Positions 1-9,024 of a DNA stretch of 64,000 nucleotides are shown here, one piece after another. How positions within the stretch are numbered: position 1 is the first letter of the stretch; every line of letters begins with the position of its first letter. The notes beneath the pieces are model-generated. The model had not been told where the DNA came from and did not search any database. It saw only the letters and a program-made list of their open reading frames with translations. The position numbers and the translations under genes were made by a program. The stretch is taken from assembly GCF_015680405.1 (NCBI RefSeq), contig NZ_JADLJS010000006.1, positions 62,001-126,000 on the forward strand, written 5' to 3'. The DNA is from Pseudomonas pudica. Its GTDB lineage: Bacteria > Pseudomonadota > Gammaproteobacteria > Pseudomonadales > Pseudomonadaceae.

Positions 1-24
1 GTTCAAGCACGGGGCGTCAAGTAA
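1..24 (+). CDS. 3' end of upstream gene (probably a lytic transglycosylase)
   Basis: The first 24 bases read in frame as VQARGVK followed by TAA, and the stop overlaps the ATG of rlpA by one base (TAATG). In Pseudomonas the gene before rlpA is usually a membrane-bound lytic transglycosylase of the SltB1/MltB type, so this is plausibly its C-terminus. Only seven residues are visible, so the identity rests on gene order. Confidence 0.45.
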   Translation, partial: VQARGVK

Positions 25-1025
25 TGCGCGCAATCTTCTCTGGCAACTCTTTCAAGCTGCTCACCTGCCTCGCCGTTGGCGTGGTGCTGGCCAGCTGTTC
101 GTCCAACCGCCCGTCCCAGCAAAGCAGTGGCAACGTGGTGCGCACCCAGCCCGGTCTGGATATCAACCGGGCGCACAAGGACGGCGCGCCGTGGTGGGAT
201 GTGGATGTGAACAAGATTCCCGACGCCACGCCAACCGTGCACACCGGCAACTACAAGGCCAACCCGTACACGGTGCTGGGCAAGACCTACTATCCGATGC
301 AGGACTCGCGCAACTATCGCGCCGAGGGTACCGCGTCGTGGTACGGCACGAAGTTCCACGGCCAGAACACCGCCAACGGCGAGCTGTATGACCTGTACGG
401 CATGAGCGCGGCGCACAAGACCCTGCCGCTGCCGGCCTACGTGCGGGTGACCAACCTGGCCAACGGCCGCAGCGTGATCCTGCGGGTGAACGACCGTGGG
501 CCGTTCTATTCGGACCGCATCATCGACCTGTCCTATGCCGCGGCGAAAAAGCTCGGTTATGCCGAGATCGGTACCGCGCATGTGCGCGTCGAAGGCATCG
601 ACCCGCAGCAATGGTGGGCCCAGCGTGGCCAGACGCCACCGATGGTGCTGAAAGAGCCGCAGGTAGCCCAGACCCAGGCAATCCCGGCCAGTACCGGGCG
701 CGTCGAGCAATGGACCCCGCCGCCCCAGCAGCATGCGGCGCCGGTGGTGCCGGTGCAGGTGGCTGGCAACAACGTGCCGGCCGGCAGTGGCGGCAGCTTC
801 CTGCAGGTAGGCGCCTTCGCCAACCCGGACGCCGCCGAACTGCTGCGCTCCAAGCTCAGCAGCATGGTCAGCGCGCCAGTGTTCATCAGCTCGATCGTGC
901 GCAACCAGCAGACCCTTCACCGCGTGCGCCTGGGGCCGATCAACAGCCAGGGCGAGATCCAGCAAGCGCAGGACAGCATCCGCCTTGCGAACCTTGGGCA
1001 GGCCAAGCTGGTCACAGCAGACTGA
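24..1025 (+). CDS. rlpA: Septal-ring lytic transglycosylase RlpA family lipoprotein
   Basis: 333 aa outer-membrane lipoprotein. The N-terminus has a signal peptide ending in a lipobox (LASC, Cys25). Residues about 95-190 form the double-psi beta-barrel of RlpA, with the GTASWYG and NDRGPF motifs. The last 75 residues form a SPOR domain (GSFLQVGAFANPDAA onward), which binds denuded glycan strands at the septum. In P. aeruginosa RlpA cleaves such naked glycan during daughter-cell separation. The start overlaps the upstream stop codon, implying translational coupling with a neighbouring murein hydrolase. It sits directly before dacA, as in other pseudomonads. A Pro/Gln-rich linker of about 60 residues separates the two domains. 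Confidence 0.93.
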   Translation: MRAIFSGNSFKLLTCLAVGVVLASCSSNRPSQQSSGNVVRTQPGLDINRAHKDGAPWWDVDVNKIPDATPTVHTGNYKANPYTVLGKTYYPMQDSRNYRAEGTASWYGTKFHGQNTANGELYDLYGMSAAHKTLPLPAYVRVTNLANGRSVILRVNDRGPFYSDRIIDLSYAAAKKLGYAEIGTAHVRVEGIDPQQWWAQRGQTPPMVLKEPQVAQTQAIPASTGRVEQWTPPPQQHAAPVVPVQVAGNNVPAGSGGSFLQVGAFANPDAAELLRSKLSSMVSAPVFISSIVRNQQTLHRVRLGPINSQGEIQQAQDSIRLANLGQAKLVTAD

Positions 1026-1029
1026 CCGC

Positions 1030-1111
1030 GTTGCCTTCTTCGCGGGCGCGCCCGCTCCCACAGGGGCATGCGAAACCCTGTGAGAGCGGGCGCGCCTGCG
1101 AAGAAGGCAAC
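1030..1111. repeat. REP pair (BIME), CGCGGGC..GCCCGC class
   Basis: Two inverted REP palindromes (TTCTTCGCGGGCGCGCCCGC and its mirror) face each other across about 15 bases, between rlpA and dacA. They have the P. putida-group extragenic repeat layout, with CTCCCACAG at the inner flank. Confidence 0.85.
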
Positions 1112-1295
1112 ACCAAACTGTCGGTTTTGTCATGAATTGCCGGGCGCAGGCATGTACAATGTCGGCTTTTGCCCGCAGCGACATAAAGCCGCACATTGCG
1201 AGCCAGGCCTACGGCCGCAAAAACTAGACTGACTGGCGCTGGGCACATGATCTTGCCCAGGGAACATCAGACCATTAGCGATTTTCGAGAGACGG

Positions 1296-2456
1296 ATGAA
1301 CATCACCAACCTTGCCAAACGACTTTGCCTGCCCGTACTGCTGATGATCACGCCTGCCGCCTTCGCGGCTGAGCAGATGACGCCGGCGCCACCGCAACTG
1401 GCAGCCAAGTCCTACGTACTCATGGACGCGTCCAGCGGCAACGTGCTTGTCGAGAACAACGGTGACGAGCGACTGCCGCCAGCCAGCCTGACCAAGCTGA
1501 TGACGGCCTACATCGCCACCCTGGACATCCGTCGCGGTCAGATCGGTGAAAACGACCCGGTTACCGTCAGCGAAAACGCCTGGCGTACCGGCGGTTCGCG
1601 CATGTTCATCAAGGTGGGCAGCCAGGTGACCGTCAGCGACCTGCTGCACGGCATCATCATCCAGTCCGGTAACGACGCCTCGGTCGCCCTGGCCGAGCAC
1701 ATCGCCGGCAGCGAAGACGCCTTTGCCGACATGATGAACAAGACCGCTGCCGACTTGGGTATGGCCAACAGCCACTTCATGAACCCGACCGGCCTGCCGC
1801 ACCCGGACCATTACTCGTCCGCCCACGACATGGCTACCCTGGCGCGTGCGATCATCAACGTCGATCCGGCCCACTACGCCATCTACTCGCAGAAAGAATT
1901 CTTCTGGAACAACATCAAGCAGCCAAACCGCAACCTGCTGCTGTGGCGTGACAAGACCGTCGATGGCCTGAAGACCGGCCATACCGACGAAGCCGGCTAC
2001 TGCATGGTGGCTTCGGCCGTTCGCGACGGCCAGCGCCTGATCGCCGTGGTGTTCGGCACCAACAGCGAGCAATCGCGTGCTGCCGAGACCCAGAAGCTGC
2101 TGACCTACGGTTTCCGCTTCTTCGAAACCCAGACCTTCTACCAGAAGGGCACCGAGCTGACCAAATCGCCTGTCTGGAAGGGCGCGACTGGTGAAGTGAA
2201 AGCCGGCCTGGCCAACGACCTGACCCTGACTATGCCTAAAGGCCAATTGAAGCGCCTGCAGGCTTCGATGACCATGAATCCGCAGCTCACAGCGCCAATC
2301 GCCAAAGGTGACGTGATCGGCAAAGTGGAAGTCAAACTGGACGATAAAGTGGTTCACAGTGCCGACCTGATCGCCCTCGACGGCGTCGAGGAAGGTGGTT
2401 TCTTCCGCCGTATGTGGGATAGCATCCGTCTATTCTTCTACGGGTTGTTCAACTGA
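1296..2456 (+). CDS. dacA: D-alanyl-D-alanine carboxypeptidase (PBP5/6 type)
   Basis: 386 aa penicillin-binding protein that removes the terminal D-Ala from pentapeptide stems in the periplasm. A cleavable signal peptide ends near AFA-AEQ. The serine peptidase motifs are all present: SLTK (catalytic Ser in SxxK), SGN (SxN) and KTG in LKTGHT. The C-terminus FFRRMWDSIRLFFYGLF is the amphipathic helix that anchors PBP5-type enzymes to the inner membrane. Start: ATG preceded by GAGAGACGG. It is followed by a strong terminator-like hairpin, so it is probably its own unit. Confidence 0.96.
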   Translation: MNITNLAKRLCLPVLLMITPAAFAAEQMTPAPPQLAAKSYVLMDASSGNVLVENNGDERLPPASLTKLMTAYIATLDIRRGQIGENDPVTVSENAWRTGGSRMFIKVGSQVTVSDLLHGIIIQSGNDASVALAEHIAGSEDAFADMMNKTAADLGMANSHFMNPTGLPHPDHYSSAHDMATLARAIINVDPAHYAIYSQKEFFWNNIKQPNRNLLLWRDKTVDGLKTGHTDEAGYCMVASAVRDGQRLIAVVFGTNSEQSRAAETQKLLTYGFRFFETQTFYQKGTELTKSPVWKGATGEVKAGLANDLTLTMPKGQLKRLQASMTMNPQLTAPIAKGDVIGKVEVKLDDKVVHSADLIALDGVEEGGFFRRMWDSIRLFFYGLFN

Positions 2457-2470
2457 TACGTGACCTGCAT

Positions 2471-2503
2471 GCCCCCGCGTATCCTGCGGGGGCGTTGTTG
2501 TTG
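2471..2503 (+). terminator. Intrinsic terminator after dacA
   Basis: A perfect 8-bp stem GCCCCCGC / GCGGGGGC with a 7-nt loop is followed by GTTGTTGTTG. It lies 15 bases after the dacA stop and before the DUF493 gene. Confidence 0.75.
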
Positions 2504-2529
2504 CCACGGCTTACGAGGCCGTTTCCGCC

Positions 2530-2805
2530 ATGAGCGAACCAGACGTCAAGTCGCACAAGATCGAATTCCCCTGCGACGATTACCCGATCAAGGTCATCGG
2601 TGACACCGTTGTCGGCTTCAAGGACACGGTCATCGAGATCCTGAGCAAGTACGCGAAGGTCGACCTTTCCACCCTGGCCGAGCGCCAGAGCAAGGAAGGC
2701 AAGTACACCACCGTGCAATTGCACATCGTTGCCGAAAGCGAGAACCAGCTGCACGATATCAACAGCGCCCTGCGCGCTACCGGCATCGTGAAAATGGTGC
2801 TCTGA
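2530..2805 (+). CDS. DUF493 family protein (YbeD-like)
   Basis: 91 aa small soluble protein of the DUF493/YbeD family, which has a ferredoxin-like (ACT-like) fold and is thought to be regulatory. The family pattern is visible in the N-terminal [15 protein letters not shown] and the C-terminal TGIVKMVL. It lies between dacA and lipB exactly as ybeD does in enterobacteria. Its stop TGA overlaps the lipB ATG (ATGTC after GCTCTG), so it is probably co-transcribed with lipB and lipA. Biochemical role unknown. Confidence 0.92.
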   Translation: MSEPDVKSHKIEFPCDDYPIKVIGDTVVGFKDTVIEILSKYAKVDLSTLAERQSKEGKYTTVQLHIVAESENQLHDINSALRATGIVKMVL

Positions 2806-3452
2806 TGTCCGCCTGCCTCGGTTTTCGCGAGCTTGGCCTGCAGCCCTACGAACCGGTGCTGGAGGCCATGCGTCGCTTCACCGAGCAGCGCAGCCCGGAA
2901 AGCCAGGATGAAGTCTGGCTGGTCGAGCACCCTGCGGTCTTCACCCAGGGCCAGGCCGGCAAGGCCGAGCACCTGCTGGTGCCGGGCGACATCCCTGTGG
3001 TGCAGACCGACCGTGGTGGCCAGGTGACCTACCATGGCCCCGGGCAGCTGGTGGCCTACCTGCTGCTGGATGTGCGTCGGCTGGGCTTTGGCGTGCGTGA
3101 GCTGGTCAGCCGTATCGAGCAGACCCTCATCGACCTGCTCGCCAGTTACGATGTCCAGGCAGCGGCCAAGCCCGATGCCCCGGGTGTCTATGTCGACGGA
3201 GCGAAAATCGCCTCCCTCGGCCTGCGAATCCGCAACGGCCGTTCGTTCCACGGCCTTGCCCTGAACGTGGACATGGACCTTGCGCCATTCCGCCGAATCA
3301 ACCCCTGCGGCTATGCGGGGCTGGCGATGACCCAGCTGCGCGACCTGGCAGGTCCGATCGAACTCGACGAGGTCAGGACAAGGCTGCGCGGACAGCTGGT
3401 CAAGCACCTCGACTACGCTGAGCAGACGACCCTCACGGGCGGAATCGACTGA
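2805..3452 (+). CDS. lipB: Octanoyl-[acyl-carrier-protein] transferase
   Basis: 215 aa cytoplasmic enzyme that moves the octanoyl chain from ACP to lipoyl domains of 2-oxoacid dehydrogenases and GcvH. Visible signatures are [13 protein letters not shown], the lysine-containing segment [14 protein letters not shown] and the catalytic cysteine in INPCGYAG. Length is normal for the family. It overlaps the preceding gene by one base and ends 2 nt before lipA, so LipB and LipA are made from one transcript and act in sequence. Confidence 0.96.
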   Translation: MSACLGFRELGLQPYEPVLEAMRRFTEQRSPESQDEVWLVEHPAVFTQGQAGKAEHLLVPGDIPVVQTDRGGQVTYHGPGQLVAYLLLDVRRLGFGVRELVSRIEQTLIDLLASYDVQAAAKPDAPGVYVDGAKIASLGLRIRNGRSFHGLALNVDMDLAPFRRINPCGYAGLAMTQLRDLAGPIELDEVRTRLRGQLVKHLDYAEQTTLTGGID

Positions 3453-3454
3453 AT

Positions 3455-4471
3455 ATGACAACTGTGCAAGAAGCCGTGCCGAACCTGATACCTACCCAGG
3501 ATGCCACCCCACGCCCAGCGCCGAAGAAGGTGGAAGCCGGGGTCAAGCTGCGTGGTGCCGAAAAGGTGGCTCGCATCCCGGTGAAGATCATCCCCACCGA
3601 AGAGCTGCCGAAGAAGCCCGACTGGATCCGCGTGCGTATCCCGGTGTCGCCCGAGGTAGACCGTATCAAGCAGCTGCTGCGCAAGCACAAGCTGCACAGC
3701 GTATGCGAAGAGGCATCCTGCCCGAACCTGGGCGAGTGCTTCTCCGGTGGTACCGCCACCTTCATGATCATGGGTGACATCTGCACCCGTCGTTGCCCGT
3801 TCTGCGACGTTGGCCACGGTCGGCCGAAACCGCTGGACCTGGACGAGCCGAAGAACCTGGCCATTGCCATCGCCGATCTGCGCCTGAAGTATGTGGTGAT
3901 CACCTCGGTGGACCGCGACGACCTGCGTGACGGTGGTGCCCAGCACTTTGCCGACTGCATCCGCGAAATTCGCGCGCTGTCGCCGGGCGTACAGCTGGAA
4001 ACCCTGGTGCCTGACTACCGTGGGCGCATGGATATTGCCCTGGAGATCACCGCGCAAGAGCCGCCGGATGTGTTCAACCACAACCTCGAGACCGTACCGC
4101 GTCTGTACAAGGCCGCGCGCCCGGGTTCGGACTACGACTGGTCACTGGACCTGCTGCAGAAGTTCAAGCAGCTGGTGCCGCACGTACCGACCAAGTCGGG
4201 CCTGATGCTCGGCCTGGGCGAAACCGACGAGGAAGTGATCGAAGTGATGCACCGCATGCGCGAGCATGACATCGACATGCTTACCCTCGGCCAGTACCTT
4301 CAGCCGTCGCGCAGCCACCTGCCGGTGCAGCGTTTCGTCCACCCGGACACCTTCGCCTGGTTCGCCGAGGAAGGTTACAAGATGGGCTTCAAGAACGTTG
4401 CTTCCGGCCCGCTGGTACGTTCTTCGTACCACGCCGACCAGCAAGCTCACGAAGCCAAGATCAAGCTCTGA
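3455..4471 (+). CDS. lipA: Lipoyl synthase (radical SAM)
   Basis: 338 aa radical-SAM enzyme inserting two sulfurs at C6 and C8 of protein-bound octanoate. Both Fe-S cluster motifs are visible: the auxiliary cluster [12 protein letters not shown] and the radical-[11 protein letters not shown]. The C-terminal RSSYHADQ matches the conserved RSSY ligand region. The N-terminal 50 residues are the usual variable extension. Translated directly downstream of lipB (2-nt gap) and followed by a clear terminator. Confidence 0.97.
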   Translation: MTTVQEAVPNLIPTQDATPRPAPKKVEAGVKLRGAEKVARIPVKIIPTEELPKKPDWIRVRIPVSPEVDRIKQLLRKHKLHSVCEEASCPNLGECFSGGTATFMIMGDICTRRCPFCDVGHGRPKPLDLDEPKNLAIAIADLRLKYVVITSVDRDDLRDGGAQHFADCIREIRALSPGVQLETLVPDYRGRMDIALEITAQEPPDVFNHNLETVPRLYKAARPGSDYDWSLDLLQKFKQLVPHVPTKSGLMLGLGETDEEVIEVMHRMREHDIDMLTLGQYLQPSRSHLPVQRFVHPDTFAWFAEEGYKMGFKNVASGPLVRSSYHADQQAHEAKIKL

Positions 4472-4490
4472 GCCAAGCACAGAGCCACGC

Positions 4491-4530
4491 ATGCCGATGC
4501 ACGCCGAAGGGCGGCATCGGCATTTTTGTT
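4491..4530 (+). terminator. Intrinsic terminator after lipA
   Basis: A 10-bp perfect stem ATGCCGATGC / GCATCGGCAT with a 13-nt loop is followed by TTTTGTTT, closing the DUF493-lipB-lipA unit. It ends about 30 bases before the next gene's start. Confidence 0.85.
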
Positions 4531-4558
4531 TGTGCCACACGCGCTGAAAGGAGCCGCG

Positions 4559-5497
4559 ATGAATTGCGCCGAAACCTTCCAACCCAGCCTGCCCGCCGCG
4601 CTGCCGCGTGATGCCTGTTTTGCCATTGTCGCCCCGGCCGGCGCGGCGCGGCTGGATACGCACAAGGTCAACCAGTGGTTCGTTGACCGAGGCTACAGTT
4701 GCCGCATCTACCCGGGTGCCCTTCAGGCCCAGGGCTATCTGGCGGGGCCGGACCGGCAGCGGTTGCAGGACCTTCATGATGCTTTTGCCGACCCGGCCAT
4801 CGACGCCATTCTGTGCATGCGTGGCGGGTACGGCAGCATGCGCCTGCTCGATCAGCTCGATTTCGAACTTATCCGGCGCAACCCCAAGCCGCTGATCGGT
4901 TACAGCGACATCACAGCGCTGCACGCGGCGATCTACCGGCATACCGGGCTGGTCACCTTCCATGGCGGGATGCTCAATGCCGACCTGCTGGGGGCCAAGT
5001 TGCCACCGACCGAGGCTTCGTTGCTGGCACAGCTGGGTGGGCATGTGCGGGCAGGGGAACAGATCGTGCACCCTGCTGAATTCGCCTTGAGCAGCGTGTT
5101 ACATGGTGTGGCCAGCGGGCCGCTACTGGGCGGCAACCTGTCGATGCTGGGCGCGACCCTGGGGACGATTGCCGAGCTGGATACGCAGGGCTGCATCCTG
5201 TTCATCGAGGACGTCAACGAGCCGCTGTACCGGGTGGACCGCTTGCTGACCCAGCTGCGCCTGGCGGGCAAGCTGGAGGGGGTGAAGGGGGTGCTGGTGG
5301 GGGACTTTGCCGGGATTACCACTGTGGCGTTGACGCCCCTGCTGGAGGACATCTTCGCACCGCTGGGTGTGCCGGTACTGGCAGGGTGGCGCAGTGGGCA
5401 TTGTGACCCGAATGTGTGCTTGCCGTTGGGGGCTCGGGTAATGCTGGATAGCTCTCGGCAGAGCTTGCTGCTGGAGCAGGATCTTTTCCAGGCTTGA
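4559..5497 (+). CDS. ldcA: Muramoyltetrapeptide LD-carboxypeptidase (S66 family)
   Basis: 312 aa. LdcA-type serine peptidases cut the L-Lys/mDAP-D-Ala bond of recycled tetrapeptides in the cytoplasm. Family features are the nucleophile segment MRGGYGSMRLL (Ser after GGYG), the following GYSDITALH, and IEDVNEPLYRVDR with the catalytic Glu; the C-terminal GHCDPN supplies the His. The chosen ATG has AAAGGAG eight bases upstream; an in-frame ATG 33 bases earlier would place the start inside the lipA terminator. Substrate assignment is from family membership. Confidence 0.9.
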   Translation: MNCAETFQPSLPAALPRDACFAIVAPAGAARLDTHKVNQWFVDRGYSCRIYPGALQAQGYLAGPDRQRLQDLHDAFADPAIDAILCMRGGYGSMRLLDQLDFELIRRNPKPLIGYSDITALHAAIYRHTGLVTFHGGMLNADLLGAKLPPTEASLLAQLGGHVRAGEQIVHPAEFALSSVLHGVASGPLLGGNLSMLGATLGTIAELDTQGCILFIEDVNEPLYRVDRLLTQLRLAGKLEGVKGVLVGDFAGITTVALTPLLEDIFAPLGVPVLAGWRSGHCDPNVCLPLGARVMLDSSRQSLLLEQDLFQA

Positions 5498-5504
5498 GAT
5501 TGTC

Positions 5505-5624
5505 GGGGCTGCTTTGCAGCCCATCGCGACACAAGGCCGCTCCTACAGGAGACCGCGTTACCCCGATGGTTCGCGATCGCTTGTAGGAGCGGCCTTGTGT
5601 CGCGATGGGCCGCGCAGCGGCCCC
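5505..5624. repeat. REP pair (BIME), CGCGACACAAGGCCGCTCC class
   Basis: Two mirrored copies of the CATCGCGACACAAGGCCGCT motif with outer GGGGCTGC / GCAGCGGCCCC arms lie between the convergent ldcA and transglycosylase genes. Confidence 0.85.
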
Positions 5625-5631
5625 AAGATTC

Positions 5632-6948
5632 TTACGGCTGACGCAGGCTCTCGAGCAGCTTGTGGGTCGGATACCCATCTGCCGGCCACCCCAGCCCCTG
5701 CTGGGCATTGCGGATCGCCTTGCGGGTATTGGCGCCAATGATGCCATCGGCATTGCCTGCATCGTGCCCGTTGCGGTTCAGCAGGTTCTGCAGTTCCATG
5801 CGCTCGCTGCGGCTGAGCGGCAGGTCTTCTTTCGGCCAGCTGCCAGCAATGAAGCCCCAGCCCGTGAAGCGATCACCCAACAGGCTTACTGCCAGCGCGT
5901 AGGACGACGAGTTGTTGTACTTGAGGATGGCTCGGAAGTTGTCCAGCACCAGGAACGCCGGGCCACGCGCGCCCGCTGGCAGCAGCAGGGCGGCAGACAG
6001 CTGGTTGCTGCCCGCCGGCAACTGGGTACCGGCAGGCAGTTTCACGCCCATTGCCAGCCACTCGCTCACGGGCTTGCGCAGGGCGCCATCGGCCTGCCAG
6101 TAATCAAAGCCAGGTGGCACCTGGACCTCGAAGCCCCACGGCTGACCACGTTTCCAGCCCGAGCTCTGCAGATAGTGCGCTGTCGAGGCCAGGGCGTCTG
6201 CCGTGCTGTTCCAGATGTCGCGGCGGCCATCGCCGTCGAAGTCCACGGCATGGGTGTTGTAGGTGGTCGGGATGAACTGGGTCTGGCCCATCGCGCCGGC
6301 CCAGGAGCCACGCATGGCCTCAGGCTGGATATCGCCATGCTGGATGATCTGCAGCGCGGCGATCAACTGGTCCTGGGCGAACTGTGGGCGGCGGCCCTCA
6401 TAGGCCAAGGTAGCCAGTGAGCGGATCACCGACTTGTTGCCCTGGAACTGGCCGAAGTTGCTTTCCATGCCCCATACCGCGACCAGCACCTGGCGATCGA
6501 CGCCATAGCGTTGCTCGATGCGGGTCAGCAGTTCGGCGTTCTGCTCCAGCAGCTTCTTGCCGTTGCGCACGCGCAGGGGGGAAAGAGCGCCTTCGAGGTA
6601 TTCCCATACCGGGCGGGTGAACTCCGGCTGGCTGCGATCGGCCTTGATCACATCCATGTCGGGGGTGACGCCGAGAAAGGCGCGGTCGAACGTGTCCTGC
6701 GAAATGCCGGCTTGCAGGGCCTGCTGGCGAAAGCCCGCTTGCCATTGCGCGAAGGTTTGCAGAGGCTGGATTTCAGTGCTGGTATCGAGCGTCGTGCCGG
6801 GCAGGGTTACCACCGGGGCGGGCTGGGCGGGGGCCAGCGGCAGGGCGTCGGCGGCGGTGGGCTTTTCTGCGCAGGCCACGAGCAGGATGAAACTGGAGGC
6901 CGCGATCAGCTGACGGGTTTTCCAGCGGGGGAGAAGACTGAGGAGCAT
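5632..6948 (-). CDS. MltB-type lytic murein transglycosylase, lipoprotein
   Basis: 438 aa periplasmic/outer-membrane enzyme cleaving the MurNAc-GlcNAc bond with 1,6-anhydro product. A signal peptide ends in the lipobox LVAC. Residues about 65-360 match the family-3 (MltB) catalytic domain: GMESNFGQFQG carries the catalytic Glu, and GAMGQTQFIPTTY and DFDGDGRRD are family signatures. The C-terminal 60 residues, ending in the DG-GANTRKAI segment, are a peptidoglycan-binding 1 domain. It is a paralogue of the transglycosylase expected upstream of rlpA; the exact paralogue name is uncertain. Confidence 0.9.
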   Translation of the reverse strand: MLLSLLPRWKTRQLIAASSFILLVACAEKPTAADALPLAPAQPAPVVTLPGTTLDTSTEIQPLQTFAQWQAGFRQQALQAGISQDTFDRAFLGVTPDMDVIKADRSQPEFTRPVWEYLEGALSPLRVRNGKKLLEQNAELLTRIEQRYGVDRQVLVAVWGMESNFGQFQGNKSVIRSLATLAYEGRRPQFAQDQLIAALQIIQHGDIQPEAMRGSWAGAMGQTQFIPTTYNTHAVDFDGDGRRDIWNSTADALASTAHYLQSSGWKRGQPWGFEVQVPPGFDYWQADGALRKPVSEWLAMGVKLPAGTQLPAGSNQLSAALLLPAGARGPAFLVLDNFRAILKYNNSSSYALAVSLLGDRFTGWGFIAGSWPKEDLPLSRSERMELQNLLNRNGHDAGNADGIIGANTRKAIRNAQQGLGWPADGYPTHKLLESLRQP

Positions 6949-7008
6949 TCACAGATCCAGAATTGCAGGTCAGATGACGACCATACCATGCCTGCGCTTT
7001 CGATGCTT

Positions 7009-7173
7009 TCATGCAGCCAAAAAGTAGGAAGCCTCCCAATCTCTCGATTGGAAGGCTTCGCGGCGGTAGCTGCCTTTGCCCTTGTTCGGCCGCTCCTGGC
7101 GGCAGCGGAACAGCGGTTGGGCGATGATCGACTTGGCCTTGTTGGGGCCGTGCTTTTTCGGCTTTTTGCTCAT
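7009..7173 (-). CDS. arfA: Alternative ribosome-rescue factor A
   Basis: 54 aa basic protein. It contains the ArfA core PLFRCRQERPNKGKGSY followed by WEAS, aligning with E. coli ArfA (PLFRxRxExxKKGKGSY, WEAS). ArfA recruits RF2 to ribosomes stalled on non-stop mRNA when tmRNA fails. The start is MSKKPKK, with GGTGAG... upstream on the minus strand; reading further upstream gives unrelated sequence. A terminator-like hairpin lies inside the coding sequence just after the KGKGSY region, as expected for a gene whose own mRNA is made non-stop and is controlled by trans-translation. Confidence 0.88.
   Translation of the reverse strand: MSKKPKKHGPNKAKSIIAQPLFRCRQERPNKGKGSYRREAFQSRDWEASYFLAA
7019..7059 (-). 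promoter_or_regulatory. In-gene hairpin/terminator of arfA
   Basis: On the arfA mRNA the arm GAAGCCUUCCAAUC (7059-7046) pairs with GAUUGGGAGGCUUC (7041-7028): 14 pairs including one G-U, closed by a GAGA (GNRA) tetraloop. CUACUUUUUGG follows. It sits inside the last third of the reading frame, so termination or RNase III cleavage here would give a truncated non-stop message. E. coli arfA is known to use such a hairpin for feedback by tmRNA. Confidence 0.8.
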
Positions 7174-7316
7174 GGTGAGGTTCCCGGGTTGGGTGGCTTT
7201 CGCGGCGCACTGTAGGGTTTGGGGCTGGGTGGGGCCAATTGATTGTGTATATGGCCGAATACCTGGGTCCATGGATGTACCCTTGTAGGAGCAACCTGGA
7301 CAGTCTGGTGGACGGT

Positions 7317-8354
7317 TTACTCGGGAGGGAGTGTCAGGCGCTGGCCGGCCATCAGCAGCGACAAGCGCGCCAGGCCAGTCCACGGCGAGCCCTCGGCCTG
7401 GCCCTTGATCTGTGCATCGATACGCTGGGCATCTTGCAGCAACTGCGCCCAGCGCTGCGCCGACAGGCGCTGCAGGGCCTTGCTGACCAGTGGCCGGCGT
7501 TTGTCCCAGACTGGCGGGCGGGCCTGGCTGAAGGCCTTGTCCAGAGGTACGCCCTGGCTGAACTGCTGGGCCAGCCCCGCCAGCTGGCGCAGCTCACGGG
7601 CCAGGGCCCAGAGAATCACTGGTGGCTCCACGCCTTCACCGCGCAAGCCTTCGAGCATGCGCAAGGCATGCGCGGCTTCGCCATTGAGAATGGCATCGAC
7701 CAGGCCGAAGACATCGAAGCGGGCGCTGTCGGCGACGGCGGCCTGTACGGTCTCCACGGTGATCTGGTTGCCTTCGGCGAGCAGCTTGAGCTTTTCGATT
7801 TCCTGCGCTGCAGCCAGCAGGTTACCTTCCACGCGTGCAGCGATCAGGTCGACGGCGTCACGTTGTGCCGAAAGGCCGGCCTGCTGCAGGCGCTGGTTGA
7901 TCCACTGCGGCAGTTGATGCACATCCACCGGCCAGATCTGGATGAACTGGCAGTGGGCGCCTTCGATCAGCGCCTTGCCCCACTTGGTCTTCTGCGCGCT
8001 GCCGTCGAGCTTGGGCAGGCTGACCAGCAGCAGGGTGTCTTCGGCGGGGTTGGCGCAGTACTCCATCAGCGCAGCAGCGCCCTTGTCACCGGGCTTGCCC
8101 GAGGGCAGGCGCAATTCCAGCAGGCGGCGCTGGGCGAACAGGGACAGGCTGGCGCCAGCCTGGAGCAGGGTGCCCCAGTCGAAGTTGGCGTCGGCACTGA
8201 ATACCTGGCGTTCGTCAAAGCCCTGCTGGCGCGCGGCGTTGCGGATGGCGTCGGCGGCTTCCTGGCACAGCAGCGGGTCGTCGCCGCTGACCACGTAGAC
8301 CGGTGCCAGTGCGCCTTGCAGATGCTTGTTGAGTTGGGCGGGGGCGAGCTTCAT
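7317..8354 (-). CDS. holA: DNA polymerase III delta subunit
   Basis: 345 aa clamp-loader subunit that opens the beta clamp. Family features are the N-terminal MKLAPAQLNKHLQ, the Walker-A-like degenerate region VYVVSGDDPLLCQEA, and RRLLELRLPSGKPG, as in HolA. The start is MKLAP; an in-frame ATG six codons upstream is less likely because E. coli-type HolA proteins begin near this point. It follows lptE (39-bp gap), the usual Pseudomonas leuS-lptE-holA order. Confidence 0.95.
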   Translation of the reverse strand: MKLAPAQLNKHLQGALAPVYVVSGDDPLLCQEAADAIRNAARQQGFDERQVFSADANFDWGTLLQAGASLSLFAQRRLLELRLPSGKPGDKGAAALMEYCANPAEDTLLLVSLPKLDGSAQKTKWGKALIEGAHCQFIQIWPVDVHQLPQWINQRLQQAGLSAQRDAVDLIAARVEGNLLAAAQEIEKLKLLAEGNQITVETVQAAVADSARFDVFGLVDAILNGEAAHALRMLEGLRGEGVEPPVILWALARELRQLAGLAQQFSQGVPLDKAFSQARPPVWDKRRPLVSKALQRLSAQRWAQLLQDAQRIDAQIKGQAEGSPWTGLARLSLLMAGQRLTLPPE

Positions 8355-8393
8355 GGGAAACAGGCGGGGCACCCGAAGGTACCCCGCTCGGGC

Positions 8394-8999
8394 TTAGTTG
8401 CCCGGTACTTCCAGTGGCGACTGCTGAGGCGTTTCGGCCTGCTGGCGGCGAGCGGCCTCCAGCGCAGCGGCTTCGGCCTTGGCGCGCTCGTCGGCCTGAC
8501 GCTGCAGCTCGTCCAGCTGGGACGGGGTCAGCATCTGCAGGCGAACGACCATGGCGTTGACCAGGTCGCGACGCATTTCTTCGCGGGCGCGGTTGGCTTC
8601 CTGCTCGGAGCCGGTGATGTTCGAGCCGTCACGCAAGTAGATCTTGCGCACCTCCAGCTTGTCGCTCATCAGTTCCAGGTTGTTCAGGCCCTGGATGCTG
8701 TAGTTCAGCACGGTGGTCAGTTCGTATTCGGCGGTACGGTTGCCGCTGTTGTAGGTCGCCGAGCGCTCGCGCTCCTGCTCGTTGGTCAGCACCAGGCGGT
8801 ACGGTGCGCCAGCGTGCACGTTGACACCGCTACGTTGCAGCACTTCACGCAGCTGGACCACGGTCGGGCCGTAGGCGTTGCGTGCGCTGACGTCCATTTC
8901 CTTTACGCTCAGCTCGGTGGAGCCGGTGCCACGCAGCTGGAAACCGCAGGCGCTGAGCATGACCGCCAGGCCAATTACCAGCAAATTGCGTTTGATCAT
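8394..8999 (-). CDS. lptE: LPS-assembly lipoprotein LptE
   Basis: 201 aa outer-membrane lipoprotein that plugs the LptD barrel and delivers LPS to the cell surface. A signal peptide ends in the lipobox LSAC (Cys18), followed by GFQLRGTG, the classic start of the LptE (RlpB) domain. The C-terminal 40 residues are Ala/Glu/Gln-rich and charged, an extension common in pseudomonads. It lies between leuS and holA on the same strand. Confidence 0.94.
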   Translation of the reverse strand: MIKRNLLVIGLAVMLSACGFQLRGTGSTELSVKEMDVSARNAYGPTVVQLREVLQRSGVNVHAGAPYRLVLTNEQERERSATYNSGNRTAEYELTTVLNYSIQGLNNLELMSDKLEVRKIYLRDGSNITGSEQEANRAREEMRRDLVNAMVVRLQMLTPSQLDELQRQADERAKAEAAALEAARRQQAETPQQSPLEVPGN

Positions 9000-9024
9000 G
9001 TTGTTGCTCCCTTGTGGGCCTGTT

